64,000 nucleotides of DNA from Diadema setosum (Eukaryota > Echinodermata > Echinoidea > Diadematoida > Diadematidae). Shown here piece after piece: positions 11,707 through 23,376 of the stretch; the first letter of the stretch is position 1; the number at the start of each line of letters is the position of its first letter. The position numbers and the translations under genes are program-made. Below the pieces are notes generated by a model. It was not told the DNA's origin. It searched no databases and saw only the letters and a list, made by a program, of their open reading frames with translations. Location of the stretch: the NCBI RefSeq assembly GCF_964275005.1, contig NC_092697.1, positions 16,208,138 through 16,272,137 on the forward strand. The letters run 5' to 3'.

Positions 11707-11993
11707 TTAGGCCCTACAGTAATCTCCGCATAGCTGGGTATGACTTGGCAGAGAAAAATCACACTATCCGATTTGACGAGAGCAAGGGCGGATTAAACTT
11801 GTCCTAGTTGTCCATCCACCCATGTTTCATGTTCTGCATTATGCGTCTTTCAACAACAAAGTAGGTTCATTTAAAAAAAAGAATGTATCCAAAACACCCA
11901 CCACCCTTCACCTACAATGATTCAACCTCCAGCTACAATCTTCTTTTTCGTTGTTGTTAATTGTTGTTGTTGTTGAATCACTTAGATCTCAAG

Positions 11994-12094
11994 ATGCGCC
12001 TACACCTGTACGTCCTACTTGTGTTCTTGGTCGTGATTGGCGTCATGGTTATGACGTCATCTGCCATACTGGGACTATGCATTCGCCATGAGAT
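11994..12094 (+). CDS. EMI-EGF gene exon 1: signal peptide and start of EMI domain
   Basis: It encodes 33 codons plus two bases and ends GAGAT|gtaagt. The hydrophobic core LYVLLVFLVVIGVMVM is followed by TSSA, a plausible signal peptidase site, and then by the first EMI cysteine (GLCIRHE). An ag lies just before the ATG, so a 5' UTR exon boundary here cannot be excluded. Confidence 0.82.
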
Positions 12095-15000
12095 GTAAGT
12101 TTCACCTCCCTAAAGCCTATCAGGACCAGGTCAAGGACCATTCGAGAAACATTAGAATCGAGAGAGTATACTTTTTTTGCGTGTTTTTATCGACTTGAAA
12201 CAGTCCTATACTTGTTTAAAGTATAGCAGTATAGGCCTATATTCCCCCTCCCGCTCGACGGAAGCACACTTTTTGTGGAAAATTCGGAAATTGTCATTCC
12301 TCTAAGTGTAATAAGTCTATATATAGAAGGGACCAAGCAATGGGAGGGTGACAAGATACCTTTCCCATATTCGAGAGAGCTTCTCTTTTTTTTTTTCAGT
12401 CGCACACTTTTGTTGGAATATCTGAAAATTTGTAAATCAGAGAAGTGTGTTTGTCGAAGGAGACAAAGCAGGATGATGTGGGAGGGGATAAGTCCTATCC
12501 CCACTCCTACACAAGGGAAATTCTGTATTTTCTGATTGCAGTTAAACGTTTTTGGTGAACATATTTTGTGGCATATTTGGAAAACTGTCTATGTTCAAAG
12601 TGTAGCCACAGTCTATACTGGTATGCATGGGGGGGGGGGGGGTGGCGAGCAGGGAAAGGCGTGGGAGAGTCCTATCACCACCCTTCCCGTACAAGGGAGC
12701 TTTTGCCTTTTTAAGGTTGTAATTGAGATATCTTGCATACACATATTTGATGGAATATTTAGGAAATTATTTTTAAAAAAATGATCTGGAGGAACTGAGA
12801 GAGGAAAGGGTTGATTAAAAGGTGTTAAAGGGGATATTCTCCTTGTACATGAGGGAACGTTTGAGTTTTCGGAATATAAGTGATAAGTCTTGTGTACTCA
12901 GAATTATTCAGAATTTTTTGAAAATCTGAAAAGTGTACTAAGGCTAGGGAAAGGGACACAGAGAAGAGGGTTTGGGAGGGGGTACTAGTATCCCCCTCCC
13001 AAGAAGCAGAGATTTTGCTTTTTGTTATTGAAATTCAACGATCTTGTGCACTCTTTGAGTGAAATATTAAAAGAAAATGGCCTTACTTGAAAGGTTGAAA
13101 GGGAGACCCGCTTCATGCACATGCATACAGTATACAGTATTTTTTCCAAATCCCCGGTCCAAATCTTTGGGGGGGGGGGGCACCGTCCCATCACACCCCC
13201 TCCCCCTGGCTACGCCAGTGCTTCGGACTACTTTACATGTTTTCTTCAAAAAACCATTATCAAATCAAATCAAATCAAATCAAATCAAATCAAATCAAAT
13301 CGTTGACAGGATGTTTTTTCTTTTAATTTTCCGTTAGAAGCTCCAACTAACATTTACGGTAATCAAGACATTTGTGATTTCTCGTGTTGAAGAGCTTTTG
13401 AACCTTCACGAGTATAAATTATATGGAGGTGTATTCTTCAGGTTGTGTTGTTGCTGCCGCTGCTTCTTTATAAGAAGGCCCTGTAATGACACATAGCGAC
13501 TGCATGTGCAATTTTGTAGGTATATGCATTATCCACCGTTATCATCTCTATTACAAACAAATTAACATCGTCATGATTATGTTCAATTATAGTGATATCT
13601 GCCTGTATCGGGGGTAGCAAATAAAACAAAATAACAGTATGTTTTGTACGTAATTGTCTGATATTATAGGGATCTTATTGATTAACAAAATGTACATGAT
13701 TATTCTGATTTTGTGGTGGGGATATAGTATTTGACAGATATTTCACTGAGTCTATGACAGCAAACCGAAGAGTTAGAGAAAGAGAGAGAGAGAGGGGGGG
13801 GGGAAGGGGGGGGGGAAAGAGGGGGGGGGGGGGAGAGAAAAAGGAGAGAGGGGAGCAAATGCACAAGTGACCCTAATAATGGGCAGATAGGGACCCGCCT
13901 AAGATTTGCATAATAAAGTTGTAACTGTAACGATCGCTTAAAAGTTTGTTTGTTTGTTCATTTTCCATCAGAGAAGATGGCTGGATAGCCCATATTCAGC
14001 TATGTTAAGCTGGTCTTCCATGAGGTCCGGCTGGATGTCAATTTCCTTTTATATAGTCGGATTCCACACCGTGCTCAGGACGATTTGAATAAATAGGGTA
14101 AAACCAGACGAAAAAGAACTTTCATATTAATTGGAAACAGAATGTAAAAAGTGTAGAAATCTACAACTTTTTCGTGTTTTCAACGAATAGCGATCGCTAG
14201 CTCCACCTGCTCGTGCCCAAATTTTAATAATAACTAATGTTTTGGATCTCAATGATTAATATTCTGTCTCTCATGGCGGTTACTATTACTGCTAGATTGC
14301 ATTGCATCACAAACATGGGAAATATGACGGAAAAGATGCAAGTTTATTTTTGATTTCACGGTAAATAGAGACATTATTTTAAAAGAAAGATATAGATTTA
14401 GTTGAAATGGAGATTCAGATTTCAACTTTTATTTTTTTTTTTTGCACAATAGTTAGAAATATCAAAATCATGTACAATTTATAAGAGATATGAAAAGTTT
14501 ATCTATATTATGTAGTTATATATCTATATAGTTATGAAAATCAGTTTTGAAATGGCTTAGACATCCAAAAATAAACTAAAACAAAGTGATTCTGATCTTA
14601 ATTGATACTCTATACCATTTTGTAAACATGGTTAAAGCCAAGTTTGACATTGCAGTTGAGGATCTTTTCCCCCATTGTATCATCTCATTACTAACTTACA
14701 ACTTGCAAATCTGCAGATGAACGGAACCCCGCCCTTCCCCAGTATTAGGCCCTAAGTATGGACAGATAAATTCAAATTGAACAAGGTATACCAACCATTT
14801 CATCGGTGTCTTCCAACGCTGGAAGTCATGTTTATTATCATGTCTGTCCTCCAAACCAGAAAATATCGAGAAGTGTGCCGCAGTTTTCGCCAAGCCAACC
14901 GGGAGAGCTACATCGCCTGGTGTCCGTTCATCCAAAAATACAAAACCAGCTTCAGGTATAGGGGCCCTACAGATTTTTCTTGCCAAATAAAACATGTTCC

Positions 15001-18000
15001 ATGTGTTCGAAAAAGAGTTCGCCTTTTGGTGAGAATGTCTAGCTTGTGTCAACCCACTTCATATGATTATTGTAATAAGCGTGCTGTAGCCAACCTCTTT
15101 TTCTTTTTTTTGTTCGTGTTTTCAACAGGGGCAATGATTTTTCCTTCTGCAGTAAAGAGTGTCTATGTATTTATGATTTAAGATTTTGATATGCCCCCTC
15201 GACACCATGATAATCAAATCGTAAAAGCAATTCATATTATTGCAAACATTTTCTATTCAAATCAATTCAGTTTTTATTTTCCCCCAGCAAGGAGTGAGAC
15301 AAAGTATAATGTAATATAAAGCATGCGTAAAACAACCACATTGTTTGATTAATTTCAGTCAAGAAGAAAGAAATACAAAACGAAAAGTGAATCACACGTA
15401 CAGTATATAATAAGATATGATGTAATTAGTATAACTTAAGAACACTTATGCATGCTTTGAAGGATAACAATAAAGTAGGTATGGCAAAAGAGTGGTATAC
15501 TAGAAAGCTAGGCTTGTAATACATGGTTCACTCAAAACCTGACAAAAAAAAGTGTTCATGATCGTTTTTTCAAACCGTAAGTTATTTTGAAGTACAGAAA
15601 GTACAGTTTCAGGCAAATCAAACAATGTTCAAGTTGCAAGTGTTGTTAACAGGTTGTATAAGAAACCCGAAATGGTGACTGGTGCGCGAAAAATGCTGCT
15701 TTCACAGGACGATGTACAGAACCAACTACACCAATAACTGTCGGCTCCAGTCCTATCGAGCTGTCGTATTTGAGTGCTGTGGTGGGTTCGCTGGGGACGG
15801 AACGCAATGCACTGGTAAGTACGATCCAGTTTGATATCAGTCATTACAAAACGCTCACACATGTGAACGTACATAATATACGCCGTGAGGTAAATGTGAG
15901 CACAACTGATACAGTGTATCATCGTACATCTCATATTGTATATAATTGTTTGGGCAACTTCAAAAAGTCACATTGACAGTATGCTGCTTTGCCAAAAGAA
16001 AGCTATACGTATATGCAGCAACTCGGGTTATCGGAAACATTCAGATCCTTTATTCGCAGCATAAAAAAACACTCACACATTATTTTTTTTTCCCTTCAAA
16101 AATCACTCTTCGTAATTCGCGTAATGATATAACGGTCAATTGCCATCTTCTTTTTCTCATTACTTCAGTTCAACAAGGACATACATTCTTATCCCACTTT
16201 TGATTTTGATAAATTTCATTTACATAATCCTAAAACGGTGATGGCTCTGAAATCTATAAGACACACCGAACCCGATATTTGGAACTCCTTCCTTCTGACA
16301 TTCGAACTTTAAAGTCCATGTACTTTTTTAAGAAAGCTTTAAAACAATTTTGTTCTCTGGGTATCAGTGATATCATTTTATCTTTGTGTAAGTGTATAAA
16401 ATGTTGATACATTTCGTAATCATGACCATGACCTGCAACTGCTAATCTGTGAGTACCTCGGTGAGAAAATATTTTGTCATACCTCACAATACTGATCAGC
16501 GATCCAGGTGATCTAAATTTGTGTTAACCTTTGGTGAAAGCAGACAGACCTCTCTTTTCCTTTCTCCTTTCTTCTATCCTGTCTCTACGTAAGTCATCCA
16601 TCCCTCCTATTTTCCTATAATAAATTATGTATTATGCATGTACAAGGGCTGCATGATCAAAGCTAATACGCTTAAACTGTAGTCATTCTGTGTTATTCAT
16701 TGTATCGCTGTTATGTTTTGCTGTATTGTTATACATTGTAAAGACAATGAAGAAAAACTACTTGTTAACAACTAATGTTTATAAGTGATAATTTGCAGTG
16801 ATAATGCAGGAAGCAATAAATCAAATATAAAATCCCGTTCAATGATAGCACATTCTTTAAAAGGGCCGAAGGAGGCACCCCCCCCCCCCACACACACACA
16901 TGCATGACGGAAAACACTGCTCTGTCATGAAACTCATGGAAAAAAAAAACTGACTAGTTTCCTATTAAGCGGTTCAATTAATTTCACGCTCTTTATGGTA
17001 GAAGAGAAGTCAGTGACACAGTGAAACAGTAAGATAAAAATCCGATAACAAAAAAAAAAATCCATAACAAATTCCGAAAACAATAAAAACATAGAAATTG
17101 AAATGACTTTTGAAGGTTTTTATGATGTAAGCCAACAAAACAGATGTACAAACTAAAAGAATAGACTCTCGATGCTGTAAGTGGTGTTTTAACAGGCTGA
17201 AATAAATGAGCTTGGGCTTTATTTTGCATAATTGATTAATTAAGGTGAGAAAGTGATTATCTTTACAAAAATTAATGAAACAATCTTGTCATACAATAAG
17301 GGTTCGCAAATTTCGTCGCGATCGCTCCGCTGATGGCTAAGACTGTGGCGTCGATCCGTTTTCATGATGGGGGGGGGGGGGACAAAGCCTTGAGTTGGAA
17401 TATCTGTGCGAGGGAGCGGAGGTGGTGTCCACCCTCCCACACAAGGGAGATTTTGCATTTTCAGACCTGAAATTCAGCGATTTGATGACACTCTTTTGCG
17501 GTTTTTTATTTTTCTTTGAAAAAATAAAAATAATGATTCACAGATAATGCAATTACTAAATCGCAGTATCTCAGCTTTTGCTCCGAGTGTGCGACATCAC
17601 TGTGTAGGTCTACTATAAAGTGATACGTGAAAGTTGACGGGGGGGGGGGGGGGTAGCTCCCTCCCACACGACGGACCTTTTGCATTCTAAGACTGAAATA
17701 GAATGATCTGATGCACACTTTTGTAGAATATTCGGAAAATTGTCAATTCCTAAAGTTGCCAAGTCTAAATCTATGGATAGGGACCAAGCAGGAGATATAA
17801 CTTTATAAAAAGGATGAGGGAACTTTTGAATTTATTTGAATTGAAGTGACAGATCTGATGCAGACCCTTTTTTTTAAATGAAATACTGTATTCAGAAATT
17901 TGTCAATCTTCCAAGTGTACTAAATGTATGGAAAGGGACTTAACGGGGAGGATGTGGGAGGGGGTATCCCCTCCTCCTATATGCACGTGAGAGAGATTTT

Positions 18001-21000
18001 TCATTTTCAAAAGTATTGTAATTCAACTATCTGTTGCACGATGGGTGAAATAATTGGACGGTTTTCAATCAAAAAGTAAGAAAATTATCCTCATTCCGGA
18101 AATAATAAAGGGAAAAAATAACATGTTTGCCCCCCTTGTCCTCCCTTAGGATGACGTCCTTGAATACGAGAGAGCATTTGTATTCTTAGAATTGAAATGA
18201 AAATATCTCGTAAAAGCAGTTTCGATGGAATTTGGGAAGTTGCCAAGCCCAAATGTTTACAGAGGGAGGGAAATCAAGCGGGATCCCCTCCACCCGACGG
18301 AACTTTTGCATTTTTTTTTCTTAAACTGAAGTGGCAAATCTAGTGCACATTTTTGATGAAACCTTTGGAAATCTGTCAATCTAAAAGTGTACTAAGTCTA
18401 CGGGAAAATGACGAAACGGGGAAAGGGTGTGGGAGGGGCATTCCCCAACCAAGCGAGAGAAATTTTGCATTATTTTTCGAAATTGAAACATAGCAATCTG
18501 GTACACAACTTGGGTGAAACATTTGGACAATTTTCTATCAAAAAAGCAAGAAAATTGTCACATCTTGAGAATTATGGATGGGGGGGGGGGGGGGGTTACA
18601 GGGGGCAAAATGATATATTTGTCCCCTCCCCCGGCCCGTATTTTCATGGACAGTGGAACAGTCTCAAACGAACTATATACTATAATCATGATAATAATAT
18701 ACGCAGTAAAACTCGAACATTTTCTCTTCAAAAATGTGAACATACAGCCGCAACATCATGATTCCTTTGCTCCTAATCCATTTTTCCCTTTTCTAATCCC
18801 CTTTTATTTTTGTTTCTACCCTTTGACAAATCCTGGTCTTCCCCATCCATATATTACAAATTAAAGTCTGCACCCCCCCCCCCCCCGTCTTCTCAACTTT
18901 GTTTTATCATCTACATGCAGACATTAACGAGTGCACTACCGGGGATCATGATTGTTTCAATGGAGCCACTTGTGTCAACACAATGGGAGGTTATAAGTGC
19001 GTTTGCTCTGCCGCTCATACGGGAATATACTGCGACCTTGGTAAGACTTATATATTTTTTTTTTTTTGCTTGATCTTTATCGATTTCATTCAAGCCTTAT
19101 AGACCTGAATAAGCAAATCCGTTCTTTATTGAAAGAGTGAATACATAAAAGAGTGAAATTAAAGTGAAATTGGAGTGAATTTTGAGTGAAAATGTTCATT
19201 TTCACTCATTTCGGAGTGACCTCATAGATCACTCGAACATTTTGGAGTGATCCCTGATCCCGAGTGAAAATGAACATTTTCACACAAAATTCACTCCATT
19301 TTCATTCTAAATTCACTCTTTTCTATTATTTACTCCTTCAAGAGTGAACATTTTCACTCGATCTTTTTTTAGAGAGTAAGACATACAAATTAACACAACT
19401 AAAGACAAAGCTAACAGCATTGTGCAGTATTTACTGCCATAATCTCTCACTTTAATGGGCCGACACTTTATTTATTAAATAATACAAACGAAACAATTAA
19501 TTAAAGATAATTTTTATATAAAAGAATGATAGAAAGAACAATTAGTGCAATGTACAACCGAAGAATGTATTGTTTTAGAAAGGCCCTGTCAGCTCCCTTT
19601 CATGAAAATAAATCTTAATCTGTCATATCTTACAGAATATTAATCACATCATATAATTCTTACTGTATTGATTTATGATCATCCTTCTATTATTATTATG
19701 GTTACACTAGCGGGAAATAACATTCTATATAATTGTATCAATCTATGTACTTCGTACGCCTATAGCCCTATACAAGATGCCGCCACCCAAGAGTTGACGA
19801 GTGCAGACGACAATAATTGTTGCAGAGAGGGTAGGCGAGAGATAATGATAATGGGATGATGTTGGTTATTATTCCGAAGGTTCGTTATTCCAAAACACAC
19901 AAATTGCGTATACCAAGATGTAGGTTAATCCGGAAACGAAAAAAAAAAAAAAAAAAGGTGGGGGGGGGGGTCTTTAATCCGAACATTTCACTGTGGCCTT
20001 ATTACGGGGGTCCGTTTGCCCGAAGATTCGTAATTACGAAAACAAGATAAGGTGCGTTAATCCGAAAATGAAATAAGGTACGTTGTTTCGGAAATGTAGA
20101 GACTGTGCGTACGAACGAACTTTTGGAATCATTAACATTTTTTCATTGTTGGAATAACGAACCTTGTTTTATTTTCAGATAATGAACCTGTCGGAATTAC
20201 GAACTGTAACAATCATAATGAGCACACCATGTCTTCCTGTTAAATATCCCTGACGTGACAATCAGATAAGTTGATCATTAAGGTGGTATCTCACTGCGAG
20301 CTGCGAATGTTTGCGAGCGTAGCGACTTCTAGGGAATTGCAGGGTTCGTTCCCAGTTGCAATCAAATTCGAAAACAATTGGTATCAAATTCGCAAAGAGT
20401 TTTCATTGTCGTAAACAGTTTTTCTTGTCGCAAAGAAATTTTAAACATGTTCAAAATTTCTTTGCGACGAGAAAAACTGTTTACGACAACTCAACGAACC
20501 CTGACGAAACCTAAAATTCCCTATGTTGAATTCGCTACCCTCGGAAATAATCCCCCCTCAACGAGATACCCCCTTTACTTCCCTTAATCATATCATGGCA
20601 GACGTTGATGAGTGTGCCACAGGAATTCATGACTGTTTCTCCGGCCCGTATTGCAACAACTTGGACGGAAGCTTCACCTGCTCTTGCCCGCCAGGTTACA
20701 CTGACCAGCAGCCGTCTAACCCCGGAAGAAACTGTTCAGGTGATTTTGTTTATCTTTTTTTAATTATTTCATGTTCTATGGTTGCAGACCTGAATGAATA
20801 GACCGGTAGTTCCACATTGTGGACCGTCATTCATCACAAGTACTTTTGATTATGACGCTGTTCTTCTGACTCTCTGCATACAGTTGATATGACTTGTGTG
20901 TGTCCATGATTGTCATGATCATCAGTCTACCATGCAATGCAGAATGAACCGATTTACATACAAACACGCACACACACACACACACACACACGCACACACA

Positions 21001-22940
21001 AGAAGAAGGAATCACCTACTGAGGTCAAGCTCCTCCTCCGTATAGGAGACGATGAGAATGAATGATAAAGTGATAAAATGAGGACAAAGTGTATTGTTTA
21101 TGAAGAACAAAACACTAAAGGGCTGCTGCTAGCGGACTTGAACCAGAGACCTCGAGAATAAGAGTTCGTTGGCTTACCCACTGAGCTATAACGAGGGCTC
21201 CACGTGGCTGGTATCCTCGATATTTGAACACGTTGAAAGGATGACGTTCGTTATTCCAATGGTTCGTTATCTCGAAGGTTCATTTAACCAAAAGATTCGT
21301 TTTACCGAAACACAAAAATTCCGTATACCCATATTCGTTAGCTCGAAAATGAAATAGGATTCGTTATGCTGAACCTTTGTTGTGTTATTTCAAAGGTTCA
21401 TTACCGAAAACAAAATAATTTTCGTTCATGAGAGTGTTGCATGAAATGTTATAGGCAAGTCAAACTTTGCCGCAATATCACATCAAACTGTGACGCAATA
21501 TCACATCAAAACCAATCAACATTTTCCATGCACTGTGATCACCCTAGTGTGCCAATGGATGCCAACTCGCATTAATGTTCTTCATAATAATGTGACACGA
21601 GGTGTATTGAAGCGAAAACGTTTATTTAATTAATGATCGCTTGTTTTCAAACGTCATTTGTGTGCATGATTTATGAATTAACGATGACTTTGGGCGTCAT
21701 GAATCCGGTCGATAATGGGACATATGGTTTTATGGTGCCTCCCTTTTTTTTTTAATATCGTTTGTTTCTTTTGGCTGTCTTCAGACGAAAATGAGTGCAC
21801 CTTAGCAAAGCACAATTGTTTCAACAACGCATCCTGCATCAACATTCCGGGCTCGTTCAACTGTTCCTGTCCCACCGGATATCGCGAGGGCAACCCCGGT
21901 AACCCTGGGAGAACATGCTCTGGTAAAATATGCTCCCTGATGATATAATTATGTATATATGACCGTGCATCACAAAACAAACACAAAGTCGCATAATAGA
22001 TATTCAAAATGATGATAGGATTGCATTTCATTTTCGAATGCGGAATGTTAACATTTATATCATAATGCCTTCGCTAAACTTTTCGAATAGACATGATTGA
22101 GAGAACATCGTCATGGAATCCCGTTGCATCAGTCTCTTTTGATTTCTTTATTCAAGCAAATTTTCTCATGTCCCTTCCGCTGACTCCTCTCTTGTTTCAT
22201 TTCTCGTCTTTATTGATGCACATGTTTCTTCATCCAAACCCCCGTCCTCCACTAAAGTAACGGCACCTTGATGCGCTAAGATCGTTTTCACTATTAAAGC
22301 ACCTTTGTGCGTGCGTGTGTGTTTTAAGATTTCTTCACATCTGATTATTCTCCTTCATTTTATTATTATTACTTTTTTTTTTTGGGGGGGGGTTAGTGTT
22401 CTAAAGCTATGTTAATACATAGGTCCTAACTCCATGTCTTTTCACTTTCGCTGTGCTTGTGTTTGTTCATTTGTTATTTTCTTGTTTTATTGGTTGTGGC
22501 TGTTGCTTCTTATTTGTACCATTATACCATTATTTCATGTGGGGAATTGTTAATAGAAATAAACTTACTTTGTATTCTCTAATTCTGTCTCCCATTCTTT
22601 CTGTTCTTCTATCCATCCCTATTATATAAACGTTCTTTATTTTCTATGCTATCTTCTTCCTTTGGCATGATCTCTCTTTTTTTTACCGCAAGGCAAAAAT
22701 ATTTCGTAATCCTACCTGTCCAAATTTCCCTTGCTTTCTGCTTTCTGGTCTTCCCATTTCTCCCAAAACTTCTTCATTTACTTCTGACTGTTTCCTTTAG
22801 ATATCGACGAGTGCGCAGAGCGAACCAGTGAGTGTCAGAATGACTCGCAGTGCGTCAACACAGATGGAGACTACTATTGCGTATGCCTCGATGGTTACAC
22901 CGGAAGGCGATGTGAGGAGCACGAGGAAATCTTGGCCTAG
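11994..22940 (+). CDS. Secreted EMI-EGF protein, 279 aa, 7 exons (gene-level entry)
   Basis: Coding exons: 11994-12094, 14860-14955, 15708-15814, 18921-19040, 20602-20739, 21785-21922, 22801-22940. All introns are GT..AG and every phase joins in frame. Residues 1-24 form a hydrophobic signal peptide (MRLHLYVLLVFLVV...). Residues 29-101 form an EMI domain with cysteines at 29, 40, 55, 77, 89, 90 and 100, the CC pair and the GF.GDG..C ending. Four EGF domains follow, each on one phase 1-1 exon and each opening with a D.(N/D)EC calcium-binding signature, so all four may be calcium-binding. The protein ends shortly after the fourth EGF, with no transmembrane segment or GPI signal, so secretion to the extracellular matrix is inferred. 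EMI plus EGF recalls EGFL7/EGFL8, which are of similar length but have two EGFs and a C-terminal coiled coil. I see no coiled coil here and assign no symbol. The ATG is chosen because the signal peptide starts directly at it. Confidence 0.88.
12150..13215. repeat. G-run satellite array in EMI-EGF intron 1
   Basis: About six divergent monomers of roughly 160-200 bp. Shared marks are gtgtactaagtctat-like and gggaccaagca-like segments, a block of G with a matching cccctccc stretch, an 'acaagggagattttgcattt' type segment and cttttgtggaatat. G runs of 9-14 lie at 12631 and 13171. The same monomer forms the array at 17230-18660. Confidence 0.6.
13259..13300. repeat. (AATCA)n microsatellite
   Basis: Eight or so copies of aatca in intron 1 of the EMI-EGF gene. 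Confidence 0.95.
13775..13858. repeat. Purine-only G/A tract
   Basis: About 80 bases of almost pure G and A with runs of 9-12 G; it could form triplex or G-quadruplex structure. It lies in intron 1 of the EMI-EGF gene. Confidence 0.85.
14095..14630. mobile_element. Probable degenerate copy of a foldback MITE
   Basis: atgaaaatcagttttgaaat and ggcttagacatccaaaaata (14534-14575) match the inner stem of the clearer copies at 30290-30620 and 53685-54050. The outer limits here are approximate. Confidence 0.4.
14860..14955 (+). CDS. EMI-EGF gene exon 2: central EMI domain
   Basis: Acceptor ccaaaccag and donor AG|gtatag. It reads KYREVCRSFRQANRE..., contributes EMI cysteines 40 and 55, and ends in a Y.TSF stretch typical of EMI domains. 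Confidence 0.82.
15708..15814 (+). CDS. EMI-EGF gene exon 3: C-terminal EMI domain
   Basis: Acceptor tttcacag and donor CTG|gtaagt. It reads TMYRTNYTNNCRLQSYRAVV followed by a CC pair and GFAGDGTQC, the usual ending of an EMI domain. NYT (residues 72-74) is a potential N-glycosylation site. The exon ends in phase 1, matching the EGF exons that follow. Confidence 0.85.
16230..16830 (+). mobile_element. LINE 3' fragment (reverse transcriptase ORF C terminus)
   Basis: A short stretch at 16259-16310 reads RHTEPDIWNSFLLTFEL, the '..WN.LP..' block that ends the reverse transcriptase ORF of many non-LTR elements, followed by a broken lysine-rich continuation and an A/T-rich 3' tail. It is heavily decayed and lies in intron 3 of the EMI-EGF gene. 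The clade is undetermined. Confidence 0.5.
17230..18660. repeat. G-run satellite array in EMI-EGF intron 3
   Basis: About eight divergent monomers of the family seen at 12150-13215. Examples of the shared segment are gggaccaagcag (17781), gggacttaacgg (17935) and gtgtactaagtctac (18386). G runs lie at 17370, 17638 and 18579. Confidence 0.6.
18921..19040 (+). CDS. EMI-EGF gene exon 4: EGF domain 1
   Basis: Phase 1-1 exon opening DINEC with six cysteines (C..., CFNGATC, YKCVC, C). The acceptor follows ctacatgcag and the donor is TTG|gtaaga. It is shorter than EGF 2 and 3 because it lacks the proline/glycine-rich loop before the last cysteine. Confidence 0.88.
19130..19352. mobile_element. Palindromic MITE built from 'gagtgaa' motifs
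   Basis: The left half repeats gagtgaa (aaagagtgaatacat, gagtgaattttgagtgaaaa) and the right half repeats ttcactc, so the 220-bp block is one large imperfect palindrome. It lies in intron 4 of the EMI-EGF gene. Confidence 0.65.
19858..20200. repeat. 'gttcgttattccgaa' interspersed repeat, copy 1
   Basis: Multiple copies of (g)ttcgttattcc and taatccgaaa-type segments in both orientations, interrupted by A and G homopolymers at 19939-19968. A related block lies at 21240-21430. Both are in introns of the EMI-EGF gene. Confidence 0.5.
20407..20489. repeat. Near-perfect 37-bp-arm hairpin
   Basis: The arm ttgtcgtaaacagtttttct (20407) is mirrored by agaaaaactgtttacgacaa (20470-20489); the inner stems cgcaaagaaatttt/aaaatttctttgcg complete a 37-bp arm with one mismatch and a 9-nt loop. 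It sits about 110 bp before EGF exon 5. Confidence 0.9.
20602..20739 (+). CDS. EMI-EGF gene exon 5: EGF domain 2
   Basis: Phase 1-1 exon opening DVDEC with six cysteines and SFTCSCPPGY. The last loop carries QQPSNPGRNC. The same 138-bp length and the NPGR loop in the next exon point to a recent exon duplication. Confidence 0.9.
20830..21199 (-). mobile_element. tRNA-derived SINE
   Basis: On the minus strand the head (21199-21122) has an A-box-like TAGCTCAGTGGG and a B-box-like GGTTCAAGTCC about 40 nt later, an internal polymerase III promoter. The acceptor stem does not pair and the sequence runs on into an unrelated tail, so this is a tRNA-derived SINE head, not a working tRNA gene. The tail boundary is approximate. 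Confidence 0.55.
20960..21000. repeat. (CA)n microsatellite
   Basis: Mostly uninterrupted acacac in intron 5 of the EMI-EGF gene. Confidence 0.95.
21240..21430. repeat. 'gttcgttattccgaa' interspersed repeat, copy 2
   Basis: cgttattccaatggttcgtt, ggttcatttaaccaaaagat and gttcattaccgaaaaca relate it to 19858-20200. Confidence 0.5.
21785..21922 (+). CDS. EMI-EGF gene exon 6: EGF domain 3
   Basis: Phase 1-1 exon of 138 bp opening DENEC, then CFNNASC, SFNCSCPTGY and GNPGNPGRTC. It is closest to EGF 2, consistent with tandem exon duplication. The acceptor is gctgtcttcag and the donor CTG|gtaaaa. Confidence 0.9.
22801..22940 (+). CDS. EMI-EGF gene exon 7: EGF domain 4 and stop
   Basis: It opens DIDEC, has CQNDSQCVNTDGDYYCVC and GYTGRRCEE, and stops at TAG (22938-22940) after EEILA. 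The acceptor is gtttcctttag. No AATAAA was noted close downstream, so the 3' end is unresolved. Confidence 0.9.
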
Positions 22941-23314
22941 ACTAGACTAGACTCTACTATGGAGCAGCATCCAAGGAACACCTGTATGGCGCCCTCTCGA
23001 GTTGACTTCCAATGCCGAAAATGTTACAAATACAAAGTCACTGATTTCCTTATTTTATATAATAAGGTTTGAATGAAGAAAATAATATAGTGATGAAAAT
23101 GCCGCTTGGGGTGGCTAATCTCTAGCATTTACTTGTCCAGGCCAACCTTGTAGCGGGATAGAGATCAGTAGTTCAGCCGCATTTGTACAGGGAATAACAG
23201 AGTAGGCCCCTATTATCGTTGTAAGGAGCACTTGAGGGCTGATTAATCCTTCCATTTTGTCCAGACCAGCATTTTCTTTCTATGTTTTTTTTTGTGTGTC
23301 TTTTTTCCCCCAAA

Positions 23315-23332
23315 GCAGTTCAAGAGGTGGAG

Positions 23333-23376
<44 letters not shown>

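Noticed and set aside
14696-15181. 118-aa (-) and 134-aa (+) ORFs
   Set aside because: Only the 96 bp with splice signals (14860-14955) joins a conserved domain; the rest is intron read-through.
21122-21199. Functional tRNA gene
   Set aside because: A- and B-box words are present but the acceptor arms do not pair; it is better explained as the head of a SINE.
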